From Hydrotalea flava (GTDB taxonomy: Bacteria; Bacteroidota; Bacteroidia; Chitinophagales; Chitinophagaceae), in the NCBI RefSeq assembly GCF_001623405.1, contig NZ_LUHG01000104.1, positions 29,812 to 93,811 on the forward strand: a DNA stretch of 64,000 nt. The letters are read 5' to 3'. Positions 49,428 through 58,511 of the stretch are shown here, piece after piece. A program made the translations under genes and the position numbers. Position 1 is the first letter of the stretch. Each line of letters starts with the position of its first letter. The notes under the pieces were generated by a model, which did not search any database, was not told the origin of the DNA, and was given only the letters and a program-made list of their open reading frames with translations.

Positions 49428-49771
49428 ACAAAAAAAACAAAACAGATGTAAGAGGTTTTGTATACAGTACAGATCCTCTGTTTCATTTTAAGCATGAAAA
49501 TGCAATAACTGAAACACTGCCACCCGCAAAACAGAAACTTATCATTTATTTAGATACCAAACATAGAGGCGGTAAAACGGTTACTTTAATTAAAGGCTTT
49601 ACCGGCACTGAGGATGATTGTATATGGTTAGGTAAACAATTGAAACAATTTTGTGGCACCGGCGGCAGTGCAAAAGATTCAGAAATTATTATCCAAGGCG
49701 ACCAGCGCGATAAGGTATTACAATGGTTACAAAAAAATGGATATCAACTTTCTAAAAAAGCAGGTGGATGA
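49424..49771 (+). CDS. SUI1-family translation factor (YciH-like)
   Basis: A 115-residue protein with the eIF1/SUI1 fold. After a variable head, the block RGGKTVTLIKGFTGTEDD, then the loop LKQFCGTGGSAKDSEIIIQG and the tail DQRDKVLQWLQKNGY, match the family closely. In bacteria YciH affects initiation fidelity and is non-essential. It is coupled to nadC by ATGA and to the next small membrane gene by another four-base overlap. Confidence 0.9.
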   Translation: MNKKNKTDVRGFVYSTDPLFHFKHENAITETLPPAKQKLIIYLDTKHRGGKTVTLIKGFTGTEDDCIWLGKQLKQFCGTGGSAKDSEIIIQGDQRDKVLQWLQKNGYQLSKKAGG

Positions 49772-49992
49772 TTTTAAACGCAACAGGGGCTATTTATTTT
49801 TTCTGTGCTATTTTATTTACTGCTGCATTAATGGCGTTGTTTTACGGAATTGTTGTTTTGTACCGTGCCATAAATAATAAAGATGAAGACGGCATACGAA
49901 AAGCTAAATTTATTTTGTTGCTTGCAGTAATCACGTTGATCTGCGTGTCGGTAGTTTCATTTTTTATAACGGGAAGTATTCCACTGAACTAA
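49768..49992 (+). CDS. Small two-helix membrane protein
   Basis: A 74-residue hypothetical protein with two hydrophobic helices (about residues 8-30 and 48-68) joined by a charged loop (NNKDEDGIRKAK). It starts within the ATGA overlap after the SUI1 gene, so it is the third gene of the nadC unit. No family was recognised. Translation coupling is the main evidence that it is real. Confidence 0.55.
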   Translation: MILNATGAIYFFCAILFTAALMALFYGIVVLYRAINNKDEDGIRKAKFILLLAVITLICVSVVSFFITGSIPLN

Positions 49993-50020
49993 CCTACTTT
50001 ACTTACATAATATTTTGTTT

Positions 50021-51820
50021 TTATAAATCTAAATCCAACCTCAACCTATCCTTCAACTCTCTTAATAAAGGATATTTTTCAGCCATTTTTTCAAAACGTT
50101 GCTTACTGTTCAACGAGAGTTGATCAGGTACTTCATCTGGAATCGTGTTTTCTACCAAAATATGAAAACGAATGCCGCTGTTATTGAATGCCTGCTGAAT
50201 AAAATCGGTTAGCTGCATTTTTTCCTGTTCAATAAATTTTTGTTGCGTTAAAGCCTGAACGGTTACAGAAAAGCGCACCTCATCTATCAGTTCTAATTTT
50301 GCCATTTTTAAGGTTCCAACGGTAGCAGGTTTTCCGCCATCTTGTTGCAGCTTTTCACAATAATCATTCCAGCAGGCTTTTAATTTTTCTATCTGCAAAT
50401 CTTCTGCTTCCTGCACCTGCAATACTTCAACATCTTCTTTTACCTTAGCCCTTAAAATATCTAAGAGATTTTTTTTATTATCTGTTTGTGTTGTTTGCTT
50501 GAGAATCTTTTTTTCAGCTGTAGTTTTAGGCTCCTGAACAACCGATTGCGGTAACGGCGCTGCAACAGGTGTAGCAGGACGCTCTTGCTCAATCATTAAT
50601 TTTGCAGCGGGTGTATTTGTTGATTTTGGAGGATGGTATTGCGGAATGGTTTTTTGCTGCAATGCAAAAGGCCTATCCGTTAATTTTTTTTTTATAACGG
50701 TTCCCTGATCAGAAGATAGTTGTAGGGCTTGTTGTAAAAAGCTGAGTTTAATGAGGCACAACTCCACATGCAGCCTTTTATTGCGGGCCATTTTAAACTG
50801 TATTTCTGCTTCATTCAAAATATTTAAGGCACTAATTAAATAAGAAGCATCTATTGCATTGGCTGTAGCAGCATACTGTTCCTGCCTTCCTTCCAACACA
50901 TCTAATAATACTGCAGCACGGGCATCTTTACACACCAATAAATTTCTCATGAAAGAAGCAAAGCCATTCAGCACCAAATCGCCCTCAAAACCTTTTTGGT
51001 TAATTTCTTCATACAACAGCATGGCGCCGGCCATATCCTGTTTGTATAAGGCATCTAAGAGTTTAAAATAGTAATCGTCATCTAAAATATTAAGATGTTC
51101 TACCGTGTTTTGATAAGTTAACATCCCATTGGTAAAACTTACAATTTTGTCCAGAATACTCAAAGCATCGCGCATACATCCTTCACTTTTTTGAGCAATG
51201 AGTTGAAGAGCAGTTTTCTCGGCAGATATATTTTCTTTTTCAATAATTTCTTCTAAATGTTCCACCGTATCCTGTATGGTAATTCGTTTAAAATCGAATA
51301 TCTGGCAACGAGAAAGAATGGTGGGTAAAATTTTATGTTTTTCGGTAGTAGCCAGAATAAAAATGGCATAAGAAGGTGGCTCTTCCAGCGTTTTTAAAAA
51401 AGCATTGAAGGCACTGGTACTTAACATGTGTACCTCATCTACAATGTATACTTTGTATTTGCCTGCCTGCGGTGCAAAACGAACCTGATCAACCAGATTC
51501 CTGATATCTTCCACCGAATTATTACTGGCCGCATCTAATTCATGAATGTTCATTGAATTACCTGCATCAAAAGAAACGCAACTGGTACAGGTATTACAAG
51601 CCTCTCCTTCAGGGGTTGGATTGGTACAGTTAATGGTTTTGGCCATAATACGGGCACATGTGGTTTTACCCACTCCTCTTGGGCCGCAAAACAAAAAAGA
51701 ATGCGCTATCTGATTGTTTTTAATTGCATTTTTTAAAGTGGTAGTAATATGTTTTTGGCCCACCACCATATTAAAATTTTGTGGGCGATACTTTCGTGCC
51801 GAAACAATAAAATTTTCCAT
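50021..51820 (-). CDS. dnaX: DNA polymerase III subunits gamma and tau
   Basis: Clamp-loader ATPase of 599 residues. Walker A is FCGPRGVGKTTCARIMAK, a zinc-binding Cys set follows in CTNPTPEGEACNTCTSC, Walker B is VYIVDEVHMLS, and sensor motifs are ATTEKHKILPTILSRCQ. The C-terminal half holds helical and variable Gln/Pro/Thr-rich linker regions as in tau. No programmed frameshift site was looked for beyond the poly-A stretches seen in the tail. It is convergent with the nadC unit and divergent from the DUF1800 gene. Confidence 0.94.
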   Translation of the reverse strand: MENFIVSARKYRPQNFNMVVGQKHITTTLKNAIKNNQIAHSFLFCGPRGVGKTTCARIMAKTINCTNPTPEGEACNTCTSCVSFDAGNSMNIHELDAASNNSVEDIRNLVDQVRFAPQAGKYKVYIVDEVHMLSTSAFNAFLKTLEEPPSYAIFILATTEKHKILPTILSRCQIFDFKRITIQDTVEHLEEIIEKENISAEKTALQLIAQKSEGCMRDALSILDKIVSFTNGMLTYQNTVEHLNILDDDYYFKLLDALYKQDMAGAMLLYEEINQKGFEGDLVLNGFASFMRNLLVCKDARAAVLLDVLEGRQEQYAATANAIDASYLISALNILNEAEIQFKMARNKRLHVELCLIKLSFLQQALQLSSDQGTVIKKKLTDRPFALQQKTIPQYHPPKSTNTPAAKLMIEQERPATPVAAPLPQSVVQEPKTTAEKKILKQTTQTDNKKNLLDILRAKVKEDVEVLQVQEAEDLQIEKLKACWNDYCEKLQQDGGKPATVGTLKMAKLELIDEVRFSVTVQALTQQKFIEQEKMQLTDFIQQAFNNSGIRFHILVENTIPDEVPDQLSLNSKQRFEKMAEKYPLLRELKDRLRLDLDL

Positions 51821-51986
51821 ACAAATTGCAAGATAACAAATGCAATTTCAATCGGGGCTACAGAATAAAGTTATGTGCAAAAAAACACTCTTTCTTTTCG
51901 CATTTCACTGAAAATATGGCAGAAAAAAAATTACTTTTTAAACCGACGGCCTATAAAACCATCTGATTGTTCAAATATTAAGGTAC

Positions 51987-53876
51987 ATGTGGCAAAAAAA
52001 AATAAGCAGATTGTTGGCATTTGTGGGATTAATGGCGGTTATTCACGGATTTGTGTATGTGCATCATACCCCACCCCAAAAAAAATTTCCTTATCAGGAA
52101 ATGGGTTTTACAAAAGAACAGGCTGCAACTTATTTATTAAACAGATTTACTTTTGGCCCTAGACCGGGAGAAGTAGATGCTGTTGCAAAAGAAGGCATTG
52201 AACATTGGTTTTACCGCCAATTAGCAGGAAATCAATTAGATACTGCAGTTGATAACCAATTACAGCATTTATATATTGATGCCTCAAGTCTTTCATTAGA
52301 AGAGATGGTGAACACTTATCCCACTAACGGCGAAGTAGTTGCTTTAGCCAGAAAGATGGGCGTTATTGAAAAAGGCGATACTTCTATCAGCAAACCTGCC
52401 TATCGTGAAAAACTAAAAGCTTTTATGCAGCAACAAGGTTTTAAACCCATTGCTGAATTAGAAAAGCAATTAATTGTACAAAAAATTATCAGAGCCGCAT
52501 ATAGCAACAACCAGTTGCAGGAAGTATTAACTGATTTTTGGTTCAATCATTTTAACGTATCGCTCACCAAACCCAATTGCGCTCCTTATGTATTGGCTTA
52601 TGAACGCGATGCCATACGACCTCACATACTTGATAATTTTGATGCCTTATTGCTGGCTACAGCGCAGCATCCTGCCATGTTAACCTATTTAGACAATGCC
52701 GGTAGTGTAAGCAATAACAATTCCATAGAAGCTAAGCGATTGGAACGATGGGCACAAACACCCAACAATAACGATAAGCCATTCAAAAAAAGGGCATCGG
52801 AAGGATTGAATGAAAATTATGCCAGAGAAGTAATGGAATTGCATACCATGGGCGTTGATGGGGGTTACACACAACAAGATGTAACTACTTTGGCCAAAAT
52901 ACTTACCGGATGGGCAATTTACCCAATGTTTAAAAATGGGCCCGCCTATCAACAATTAGAAAAAACAACACCTGAACAATTGGAAAAACGCGGCTTTGTT
53001 ATACAGAATGGTTTTTTCTTCCGGCCAAATAAACACGATGATAGCCCCAAAACTTTTCTCGGCCAATATTTTCCTGCCAATGGCGGGTATAAGGAGGGTA
53101 TTACCGCTTTAGAAATGCTGGCTCACCAACCCACTACTGCAAAATTTATATCCACTGCATTGGCCAAACATTTTGTGAGTGATACGCCTTCTTCCGCATT
53201 AATACAACAAATGACACAAACATTCTTAAAAACCAATGGCAGTATAAAAAGCGTTTTAATTACCATGGTGAATAGCCCTGAATTTTGGAATCCTAATAAC
53301 CAAATCGCCAAAATCAAATCGCCTTTTGAACTGGCCATTAGTACCATTAGAGCTACGAATGCACAAGTAAACATGCCTTATCAAATTTTTTACTGGTGCA
53401 ATAAAATGGGACAAAAATTTTATTACTATCAGGCCCCTACCGGCTTCCCCGACAGAGCAGACTATTGGATTAACACCGGCTCATTATTAAGCAGAATGAA
53501 TTTTGGATTGGCTTTTGCATCGCAAAAAATACCGGGCATTACCCTCAACTTGCCTGCTTTAAATAATAATCATGAGCCTGAAAGTGTAGATGCTGCTTTG
53601 AAAATTTATAGTGCCATTTTGTTGCCGGCCAGAGATAACACTCAAAACATACAACGCATTGCTGCTTTAATTCATGATGCAGATCTAAATCAAAAACTAG
53701 CTCAGGCAGCAAACCAACATAATAATAATAATTATAATAATTATATATCAATACCCGAAATGGATACCACAGTACCTACCCATACTGTTCAACCCTTGCA
53801 AACCAACAATCCGCCTCCATCATTAAGTCAGGTTGTAGGTGTTATTATTGGCTCACCCGAATTTCAAAGAAAATAA
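51987..53876 (+). CDS. DUF1800 domain-containing protein
   Basis: A 629-residue secreted protein. Leader RLLAFVGLMAVIHGFVYV; the DUF1800 start LLNRFTFGPRPGEVDA near residue 50; conserved LTDFWFNHFNVSL, NENYAREVMELHTMG, and YTQQDVTTLAKILTGW. The family is widespread in Bacteroidota and Planctomycetota and nearly always paired with DUF1501, as here (12 bases between genes). A haem-peroxidase-like or cell-wall role has been proposed but not settled. Confidence 0.9.
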   Translation: MWQKKISRLLAFVGLMAVIHGFVYVHHTPPQKKFPYQEMGFTKEQAATYLLNRFTFGPRPGEVDAVAKEGIEHWFYRQLAGNQLDTAVDNQLQHLYIDASSLSLEEMVNTYPTNGEVVALARKMGVIEKGDTSISKPAYREKLKAFMQQQGFKPIAELEKQLIVQKIIRAAYSNNQLQEVLTDFWFNHFNVSLTKPNCAPYVLAYERDAIRPHILDNFDALLLATAQHPAMLTYLDNAGSVSNNNSIEAKRLERWAQTPNNNDKPFKKRASEGLNENYAREVMELHTMGVDGGYTQQDVTTLAKILTGWAIYPMFKNGPAYQQLEKTTPEQLEKRGFVIQNGFFFRPNKHDDSPKTFLGQYFPANGGYKEGITALEMLAHQPTTAKFISTALAKHFVSDTPSSALIQQMTQTFLKTNGSIKSVLITMVNSPEFWNPNNQIAKIKSPFELAISTIRATNAQVNMPYQIFYWCNKMGQKFYYYQAPTGFPDRADYWINTGSLLSRMNFGLAFASQKIPGITLNLPALNNNHEPESVDAALKIYSAILLPARDNTQNIQRIAALIHDADLNQKLAQAANQHNNNNYNNYISIPEMDTTVPTHTVQPLQTNNPPPSLSQVVGVIIGSPEFQRK

Positions 53877-53888
53877 AAAAATATATTT

Positions 53889-55151
53889 ATGAATAGAAGA
53901 ATATTTATGCGCAATGGAGCATTAGCCTTATTTGCAGCAGGCATTGGCGGTGTTCCCAACTTTATTGCCAAAGCCGCCACAGCAGGCAACAAATTCATCA
54001 AACCCTTTCAAAAAAGAAAAACACTGGTGTGCATTTTTCAGCGGGGTGCAATGGATGGATTAATGGCCGTTAGCCCTTATGCAGATCCTAATTTAAAAAT
54101 GATGCGGCCAACATTATATATGAGTCCGGCTAAAACCGAAGGCAGTATGATAGACTTAGATGGTTATTTTGCCTTACACCCATCCTTACAAGCTTTTGCG
54201 CGTTTATTCCAAAATAAACAATTAGCCATTGAACATGGCGTAGGCAGCCCCAACCCTACCCGCAGCCATTTTGATGCACAGGATTTTATGGAAAGTGGTA
54301 CACCTTTTAACAAAGGAACAGAGAGCGGCTGGTTAAACAGAGCCATTGGTTTAATGGGAAAACCTGCTACACCGTTTAGTGCCGTAAGTATAACGAGTGC
54401 CTTACCCAGAAGTTTTTATGGCAGTAATGAAGCATTGGCCATTAGTAATTTAAACGATTTTGCCATTCAAATGCGCGGCAACCCATTAGCAGGGAAAGTA
54501 GCTGCCAATTCATTTGAAGCATTGTACGATAATACCAGCTCACAATTGTTACAAAAAACCGGAAAAGAAAGTTTTGAAGCTATGAAAATGCTGAATGTAA
54601 ACAACCTGAAACAATATGCACCAAAAGCAGGAATTGTTTATCCTAACTCCGCATTGGGCAATGCTTTAAAACAAATTGCCGTTTTAATAAAAATGGATGT
54701 TGGCTTAGAAGTAGCTTTTGCAGAAAGTGGTGGTTGGGATACGCATGTAAATCAGGGAACCATCAACGGAATTTTAGGCAGGAACTTAAAAGATTTCAGC
54801 GACAGCATTGCCGCTTTTTGGGAAGATATTGCAGCACATCAGGATGAAGTTACGGTAATGACCATGACTGAATTTGGCCGAACTGTACACCAAAATGGTA
54901 CAGGCGGAACAGACCACGGCAGAGCCAGTTGTTTGTTTGTTTTAGGGAATGATGTGCAGGGCGGAAAGGTTTACCACCAAATTAAAAGTTTGGCCAAAGA
55001 AGATTTGGAAGACCAGCGTGATTTACCCGTATCTACCGACTTTAGAAGTGTATTTAGCGCAGTAGCTAATACACACTTAAACATTCATCAAAACAATATT
55101 TTATTTCCCGATTGGAATGGCAACGACATACCTATTATGCGTTACAGCTAA
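53889..55151 (+). CDS. DUF1501 domain-containing protein with Tat leader
   Basis: A 420-residue protein of the alkaline-phosphatase-like superfamily branch. The N-terminus MNRRIFMRNGALALFAAGIG has twin arginines and a hydrophobic core, a Tat signal. Later blocks are CIFQRGAMDGLMAVSPY, FAESGGWDTHVNQG and MTEFGRTVHQNGTGGTDHGR, typical of DUF1501. It lies 12 bases after the DUF1800 gene, and the two form a conserved pair. TatA in the same window supports folded export. The enzymatic function is unproven. Confidence 0.9.
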   Translation: MNRRIFMRNGALALFAAGIGGVPNFIAKAATAGNKFIKPFQKRKTLVCIFQRGAMDGLMAVSPYADPNLKMMRPTLYMSPAKTEGSMIDLDGYFALHPSLQAFARLFQNKQLAIEHGVGSPNPTRSHFDAQDFMESGTPFNKGTESGWLNRAIGLMGKPATPFSAVSITSALPRSFYGSNEALAISNLNDFAIQMRGNPLAGKVAANSFEALYDNTSSQLLQKTGKESFEAMKMLNVNNLKQYAPKAGIVYPNSALGNALKQIAVLIKMDVGLEVAFAESGGWDTHVNQGTINGILGRNLKDFSDSIAAFWEDIAAHQDEVTVMTMTEFGRTVHQNGTGGTDHGRASCLFVLGNDVQGGKVYHQIKSLAKEDLEDQRDLPVSTDFRSVFSAVANTHLNIHQNNILFPDWNGNDIPIMRYS

Positions 55152-55176
55152 AATATTTTAATGAAACACCAACAGC

Positions 55177-56355
55177 TTATTGCTTGTATTCCATAGGCGG
55201 ATGCCTTTCAAAGGGATACTGATTGGTATCAAAAATATAACGGTACGTAATAAGGCGGCGGCTTTGAACTGCACCTAAACTTTTATAGATATTAATCATT
55301 TTAGGGTTCCAATCACCTGCCCAGCCCATTTCGTAACTTTCATACCAACCCTTACCCTGCACCAACAAAGCGCTTTCATAAATTAAAAAACTATCAATGC
55401 CCAATACCTGATATTTGGGTATAACACCAAATGCCAGTCCGGTTAATTTTTTACAGGCACCTCTTCGTTTCATCCAAAATAATTGCAATTTTTGCCACCA
55501 GCCAAATTTGCCTTTAAAATATTTAAAATACTGATTTACATCCGGAATATTGATAAACATAGCTATGGGTTCATCATTGTAGTAAGCAAACCAAACCATT
55601 CGAGGATCCATAATGGGTTTCATACTTACAAACAACTTTAAAACATGTTCTTTGGTAATTTCTTTGGCTTCGCCGTGTTGTGCCCAGGCCTGATTGTACA
55701 CTTCCGTAAAATCTGCAGCATATTTCTCCAATTCATTCAAATTTGCATGGCGGGCTTCGTATCCTTTTTTTGCTTTAAACTTTGCATGTCTTTCAGCAAA
55801 TCTTGCCGGAAGCGGATCATCCACATTCATGGCATAATAATATTGGTTATAATAATTTTGAAAGCCATATCCTTCAAATAATTTTTGATAATACGGCGGA
55901 TTAAAACTTAATCCATATACCGGTTCTTTATCAAACCCATCTACCAACAAGCCCCACCATTTGTCTCTATCACCAAAATTAATGGGGCCATCCATTGCTG
56001 CCATACCCTGCTGTTGTAACCATTGCTTTGCTGTATCAAACAATAAGTTAGCCGCTGCTTGGTTATCTATACAATCAAAAAAGCCAATACCACCAGTGGC
56101 AAAATCAGTGCCTTTGTTTACATATTTTGTGCTGGTAAATGCGGCAATTCTGCCAATAGTGGCACCTGTATCATCCTGCAAAATCCAACGCTGAATGGTG
56201 CCATATTTAAACAATTTATTTTTTTTTGGATTAAATACGGCCTCCACTTCATGATTGAGGGGCTGTATATAATTCGGATTACCGGCATTCATGGCCACAT
56301 TCACTTCTAAAAACGCTTTTATGTCTGCTCCTTTTTGTACTTGCTTTATTTGCAT
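55177..56355 (-). CDS. GNAT-like acyltransferase-fold protein (YghO type)
   Basis: A 392-residue cytoplasmic protein. The order is an N-terminal region with FLEVNVAMNAGNPNYIQPL and GRIAAFTSTKYVNKGTDFAT, a GIGFFDCIDNQAAANLLFD core, and C-terminal PKYQVLGIDSFLIYESALLV and WAGDWNPKMINIYKSLGA. The tail resembles the GNAT acetyl-CoA-binding region. The family is common in Bacteroidota and related to E. coli YghO. Substrate unknown. Confidence 0.7.
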   Translation of the reverse strand: MQIKQVQKGADIKAFLEVNVAMNAGNPNYIQPLNHEVEAVFNPKKNKLFKYGTIQRWILQDDTGATIGRIAAFTSTKYVNKGTDFATGGIGFFDCIDNQAAANLLFDTAKQWLQQQGMAAMDGPINFGDRDKWWGLLVDGFDKEPVYGLSFNPPYYQKLFEGYGFQNYYNQYYYAMNVDDPLPARFAERHAKFKAKKGYEARHANLNELEKYAADFTEVYNQAWAQHGEAKEITKEHVLKLFVSMKPIMDPRMVWFAYYNDEPIAMFINIPDVNQYFKYFKGKFGWWQKLQLFWMKRRGACKKLTGLAFGVIPKYQVLGIDSFLIYESALLVQGKGWYESYEMGWAGDWNPKMINIYKSLGAVQSRRLITYRYIFDTNQYPFERHPPMEYKQ

Positions 56356-56428
56356 AAGAATTGCCTGTTTCTGTCACAAACGAATATAGTTCATTACAAA
56401 GCTGCATGAACAGTAAATAAAAAACAAT

Positions 56429-56788
56429 TTAATATTGATGGGTGGATAGCAACACTAATGTGCAAGCTTCCAAACATTGAATGCCTTTTTCTTTGGCCAT
56501 TTGGCATAATTCGGGATTTTCTGCACCTGGATTAAAAATAATGCGTTTGGGATGCAGAGAAAAAATATAATCGTATAAAGCTGTTTGAACAGCCGGATTA
56601 ACATAAAGTGTTACCGTATCTACATTGCGTTCTGCAGGATGTGTTGTAATAATGGGCACCGCACCAATATGTCCCGGCTTATTACCAATGGCTATTACCT
56701 GGTAACCATGCTGTGTAAGCCGATCAACTGCCAGATAACTATACCTTGCCGGATTTTCAGAAGCACCAATTACCACCGTTTTTTTCAT
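56429..56788 (-). CDS. CoA-binding protein (YccU-like)
   Basis: Single Rossmann-fold domain of 119 residues of the CoA_binding family. VVIGASENPARYSYLAVDRL forms the nucleotide loop, and RIIFNPGAENPELCQMAKEK the second conserved block. Such proteins bind CoA or NAD-like ligands; their biological role is not known. It lies between the GNAT-like gene and the broken DUF2071 gene, on the same strand as both. Confidence 0.85.
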   Translation of the reverse strand: MKKTVVIGASENPARYSYLAVDRLTQHGYQVIAIGNKPGHIGAVPIITTHPAERNVDTVTLYVNPAVQTALYDYIFSLHPKRIIFNPGAENPELCQMAKEKGIQCLEACTLVLLSTHQY

Positions 56789-56927
56789 ACCCTATAAAAT
56801 TAATGAACTGCAAAGTTACAGTAAGGTTGCCAACTAAGCCATAATACAGTATATCTGGCAAACAATACGCAGCAATTACCAGAACTAATTCTCAATGAAA
56901 GCATATTAAAAACGTAGTAACTGCCGG

Positions 56928-57641
56928 TTAAAAATTTTTTTCTGGAGAACCTTCGGCCAGAAATACAGATTGCGGTGCTTGTGTGATAAAACCAGTTTAA
57001 AAGCTGCTCTGTACAACGCCACTGCATTGCAATGAATTTTATAAGTTTGAACAGGATAAATTTGCCAGGATGGATGCATTACCTGATAAGCAGATGTAAC
57101 CTGCGCGGCTCGTTTGGTAAAACCATAATAATGTTCTGTAATAAAACGTGATTCAGAATTGGGAGAAGCCCAATAGGGCGTCTCATCAGCATTTACCTGT
57201 ATACCATTCCATTCATTTGCAACTTTCCATTCATAGCGAATCAGTAAGTTTTTATCATTGCTTTGTATGGTGTGGCGCATTGGGGGTGGTAATGGTAATG
57301 TTCGCCGTACATTAATCGGGCAACATAAGTAATCATTCTTTTAGGAACAATTTCTTTAATGAATACTACTCTGCGCTTCCAGGTATTTCCTTGTTTAAAA
57401 CGAACATAAAAACGCAGGTTAAATTCTTCGAAATGCAGATAGAAAGAGATGGATATACCTTTTAAAGCAGAATTTGTAAAATAAATGCCCACTAAACTTA
57501 CATAGGTATTTCCTTCAAAATAATCCAATTTAGTACCGGGCGGTACATGCGGTATTAAAATTTCAGGCTAAACAATATAGTTACAAAAAATCAGATAATT
57601 CCATTCTGCACTTAAAAAAATATGCTTTTACTTTCAATCAT
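56928..57641 (-). pseudogene. DUF2071 (YqjF-like) gene, multiply disrupted
   Basis: Joining frames rebuilds a DUF2071 protein: MIESKSIFF, then LSAEWNYLIFCNYIV, an in-frame TAG at 57568-57570, PEILIPHVPPGTKLDYFEGN, VSLVGIYFTNSALKGISISF, the NLRFYVRFKQGN and VVFIKEIVPKRMITYVARLM blocks, then after a frame change MRHTIQSNDKNLLIRYEWKV and NSESRFITEHYYGFTKR, and a final change to APQSVFLAEGSPEKNF. Breaks sit at the A7 run 57614-57620, the G5 run 57284-57288, and near 56980. At least four lesions make a working product impossible. Confidence 0.85.
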
Positions 57642-57835
57642 AATTAGTATAACAGAATGCAACACCTAAGGTTGAATCCTGCAGAAAAATAAGTTAACAC
57701 ACCTTGAATCCTGTTTCATTAAAAAAAAAATAATAAAATATTTATCTCTTTTTATAGAAAGAATGCAATTTTACAAAAGATATTATTTAACTTTCGTATC
57801 AAACTATTTCACCATTACACAAACACATCTAAACT

Positions 57836-58279
57836 ATGGCAAAAGCAAGTAAAAAAAAGATAGCGCCCAAAAAGGCAGTTGCAAAAAAGGCAACTCCCAA
57901 AAAAGCTGTTAAAAAAGCAGTTGCAAAAAAAGCAGTTGCAAAAAAAGCAACACCTAAAAAGGCAGTTGCGAAAAAAGCGGTGAAGAAAGCAACGCCAAAA
58001 AAAGTAGTTGCTAAGAAGGTGGCGCCCAAAAAGGCAGTTATTAAAAAAGCTGCTGCAAAAAAAGCGGTGAAGAAATCAGCGCCAAAAAAAGTAGTTGCTA
58101 AGAAGGTAGCACCCAAAAAAGCAGTTATTAAAAAAGCGGTGAAGAAATCAGCGCCAAAAAAATCAACCACACCTGTTGCTGCAGCTGCTCCTGCAGTAGT
58201 TCAGGAAATGGTAATGCCAATGGCTGAAGTAAGCCATACTGAAGTGAGTGAAAATAACACTCCCTCTACCGGTGCTTAA
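57836..58279 (+). CDS. Histone H1-like Lys/Ala-rich DNA-binding protein
   Basis: A 147-residue, strongly basic protein built from repeats such as KKAVAKKATPKK and SAPKKVVAKKVAPKK, with a Pro/Ala and acidic tail (MPMAEVSHTEVSENN). It resembles the C-terminal tail of eukaryotic histone H1 and bacterial Hc1/AlgP-like proteins, and probably binds DNA or RNA non-specifically in the nucleoid. A 74-base block at 57977-58050 recurs at 58064-58137, a period of 29 codons. Repeat number may vary between strains. A terminator follows. Confidence 0.8.
   Translation: MAKASKKKIAPKKAVAKKATPKKAVKKAVAKKAVAKKATPKKAVAKKAVKKATPKKVVAKKVAPKKAVIKKAAAKKAVKKSAPKKVVAKKVAPKKAVIKKAVKKSAPKKSTTPVAAAAPAVVQEMVMPMAEVSHTEVSENNTPSTGA
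57977..58137 (+). repeat. Tandem 87-base repeat inside histone-like gene
   Basis: Two copies of a 74-base block, at 57977-58050 and 58064-58137, are nearly identical, with an 87-base period in frame (29 codons). A third partial copy starts at 58136 and lacks five codons of spacer. This is a coding minisatellite and could change length by slippage. Confidence 0.8.
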
Positions 58280-58307
58280 TTCTACACTTTGTAACTTAAA
58301 AATGAGT

Positions 58308-58340
58308 AAGCCTTCTCCTTAAATCGGAGACGGCTTTTTT
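58308..58340 (+). terminator. Intrinsic terminator after the histone-like gene
   Basis: The eleven-base stem AAGCCTTCTCC and GGAGACGGCTT has one mismatch and is followed by T residues. It lies 28 bases after the stop on the plus strand. Confidence 0.75.
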
Positions 58341-58511
58341 ATTGTAACCTAAACCTGAAAATGAATACAGCTTCGGTTTTACAGGTTATAATTTTATAAA
58401 TTAATATACATTAACCAAGAAATTATTTTCACACCAATGATATAACCAACCATCCATCTCTTTGCTTTGCATTCAGCATATTCAATATCTTTAGTAAACA
58501 AAACAACTGCC

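Noticed and set aside
57829..58170. Minus-strand frame of Phe/Ala/Thr repeats
   Set aside because: It is the complement of the Lys/Ala repeat gene; its periodicity is inherited from that gene.
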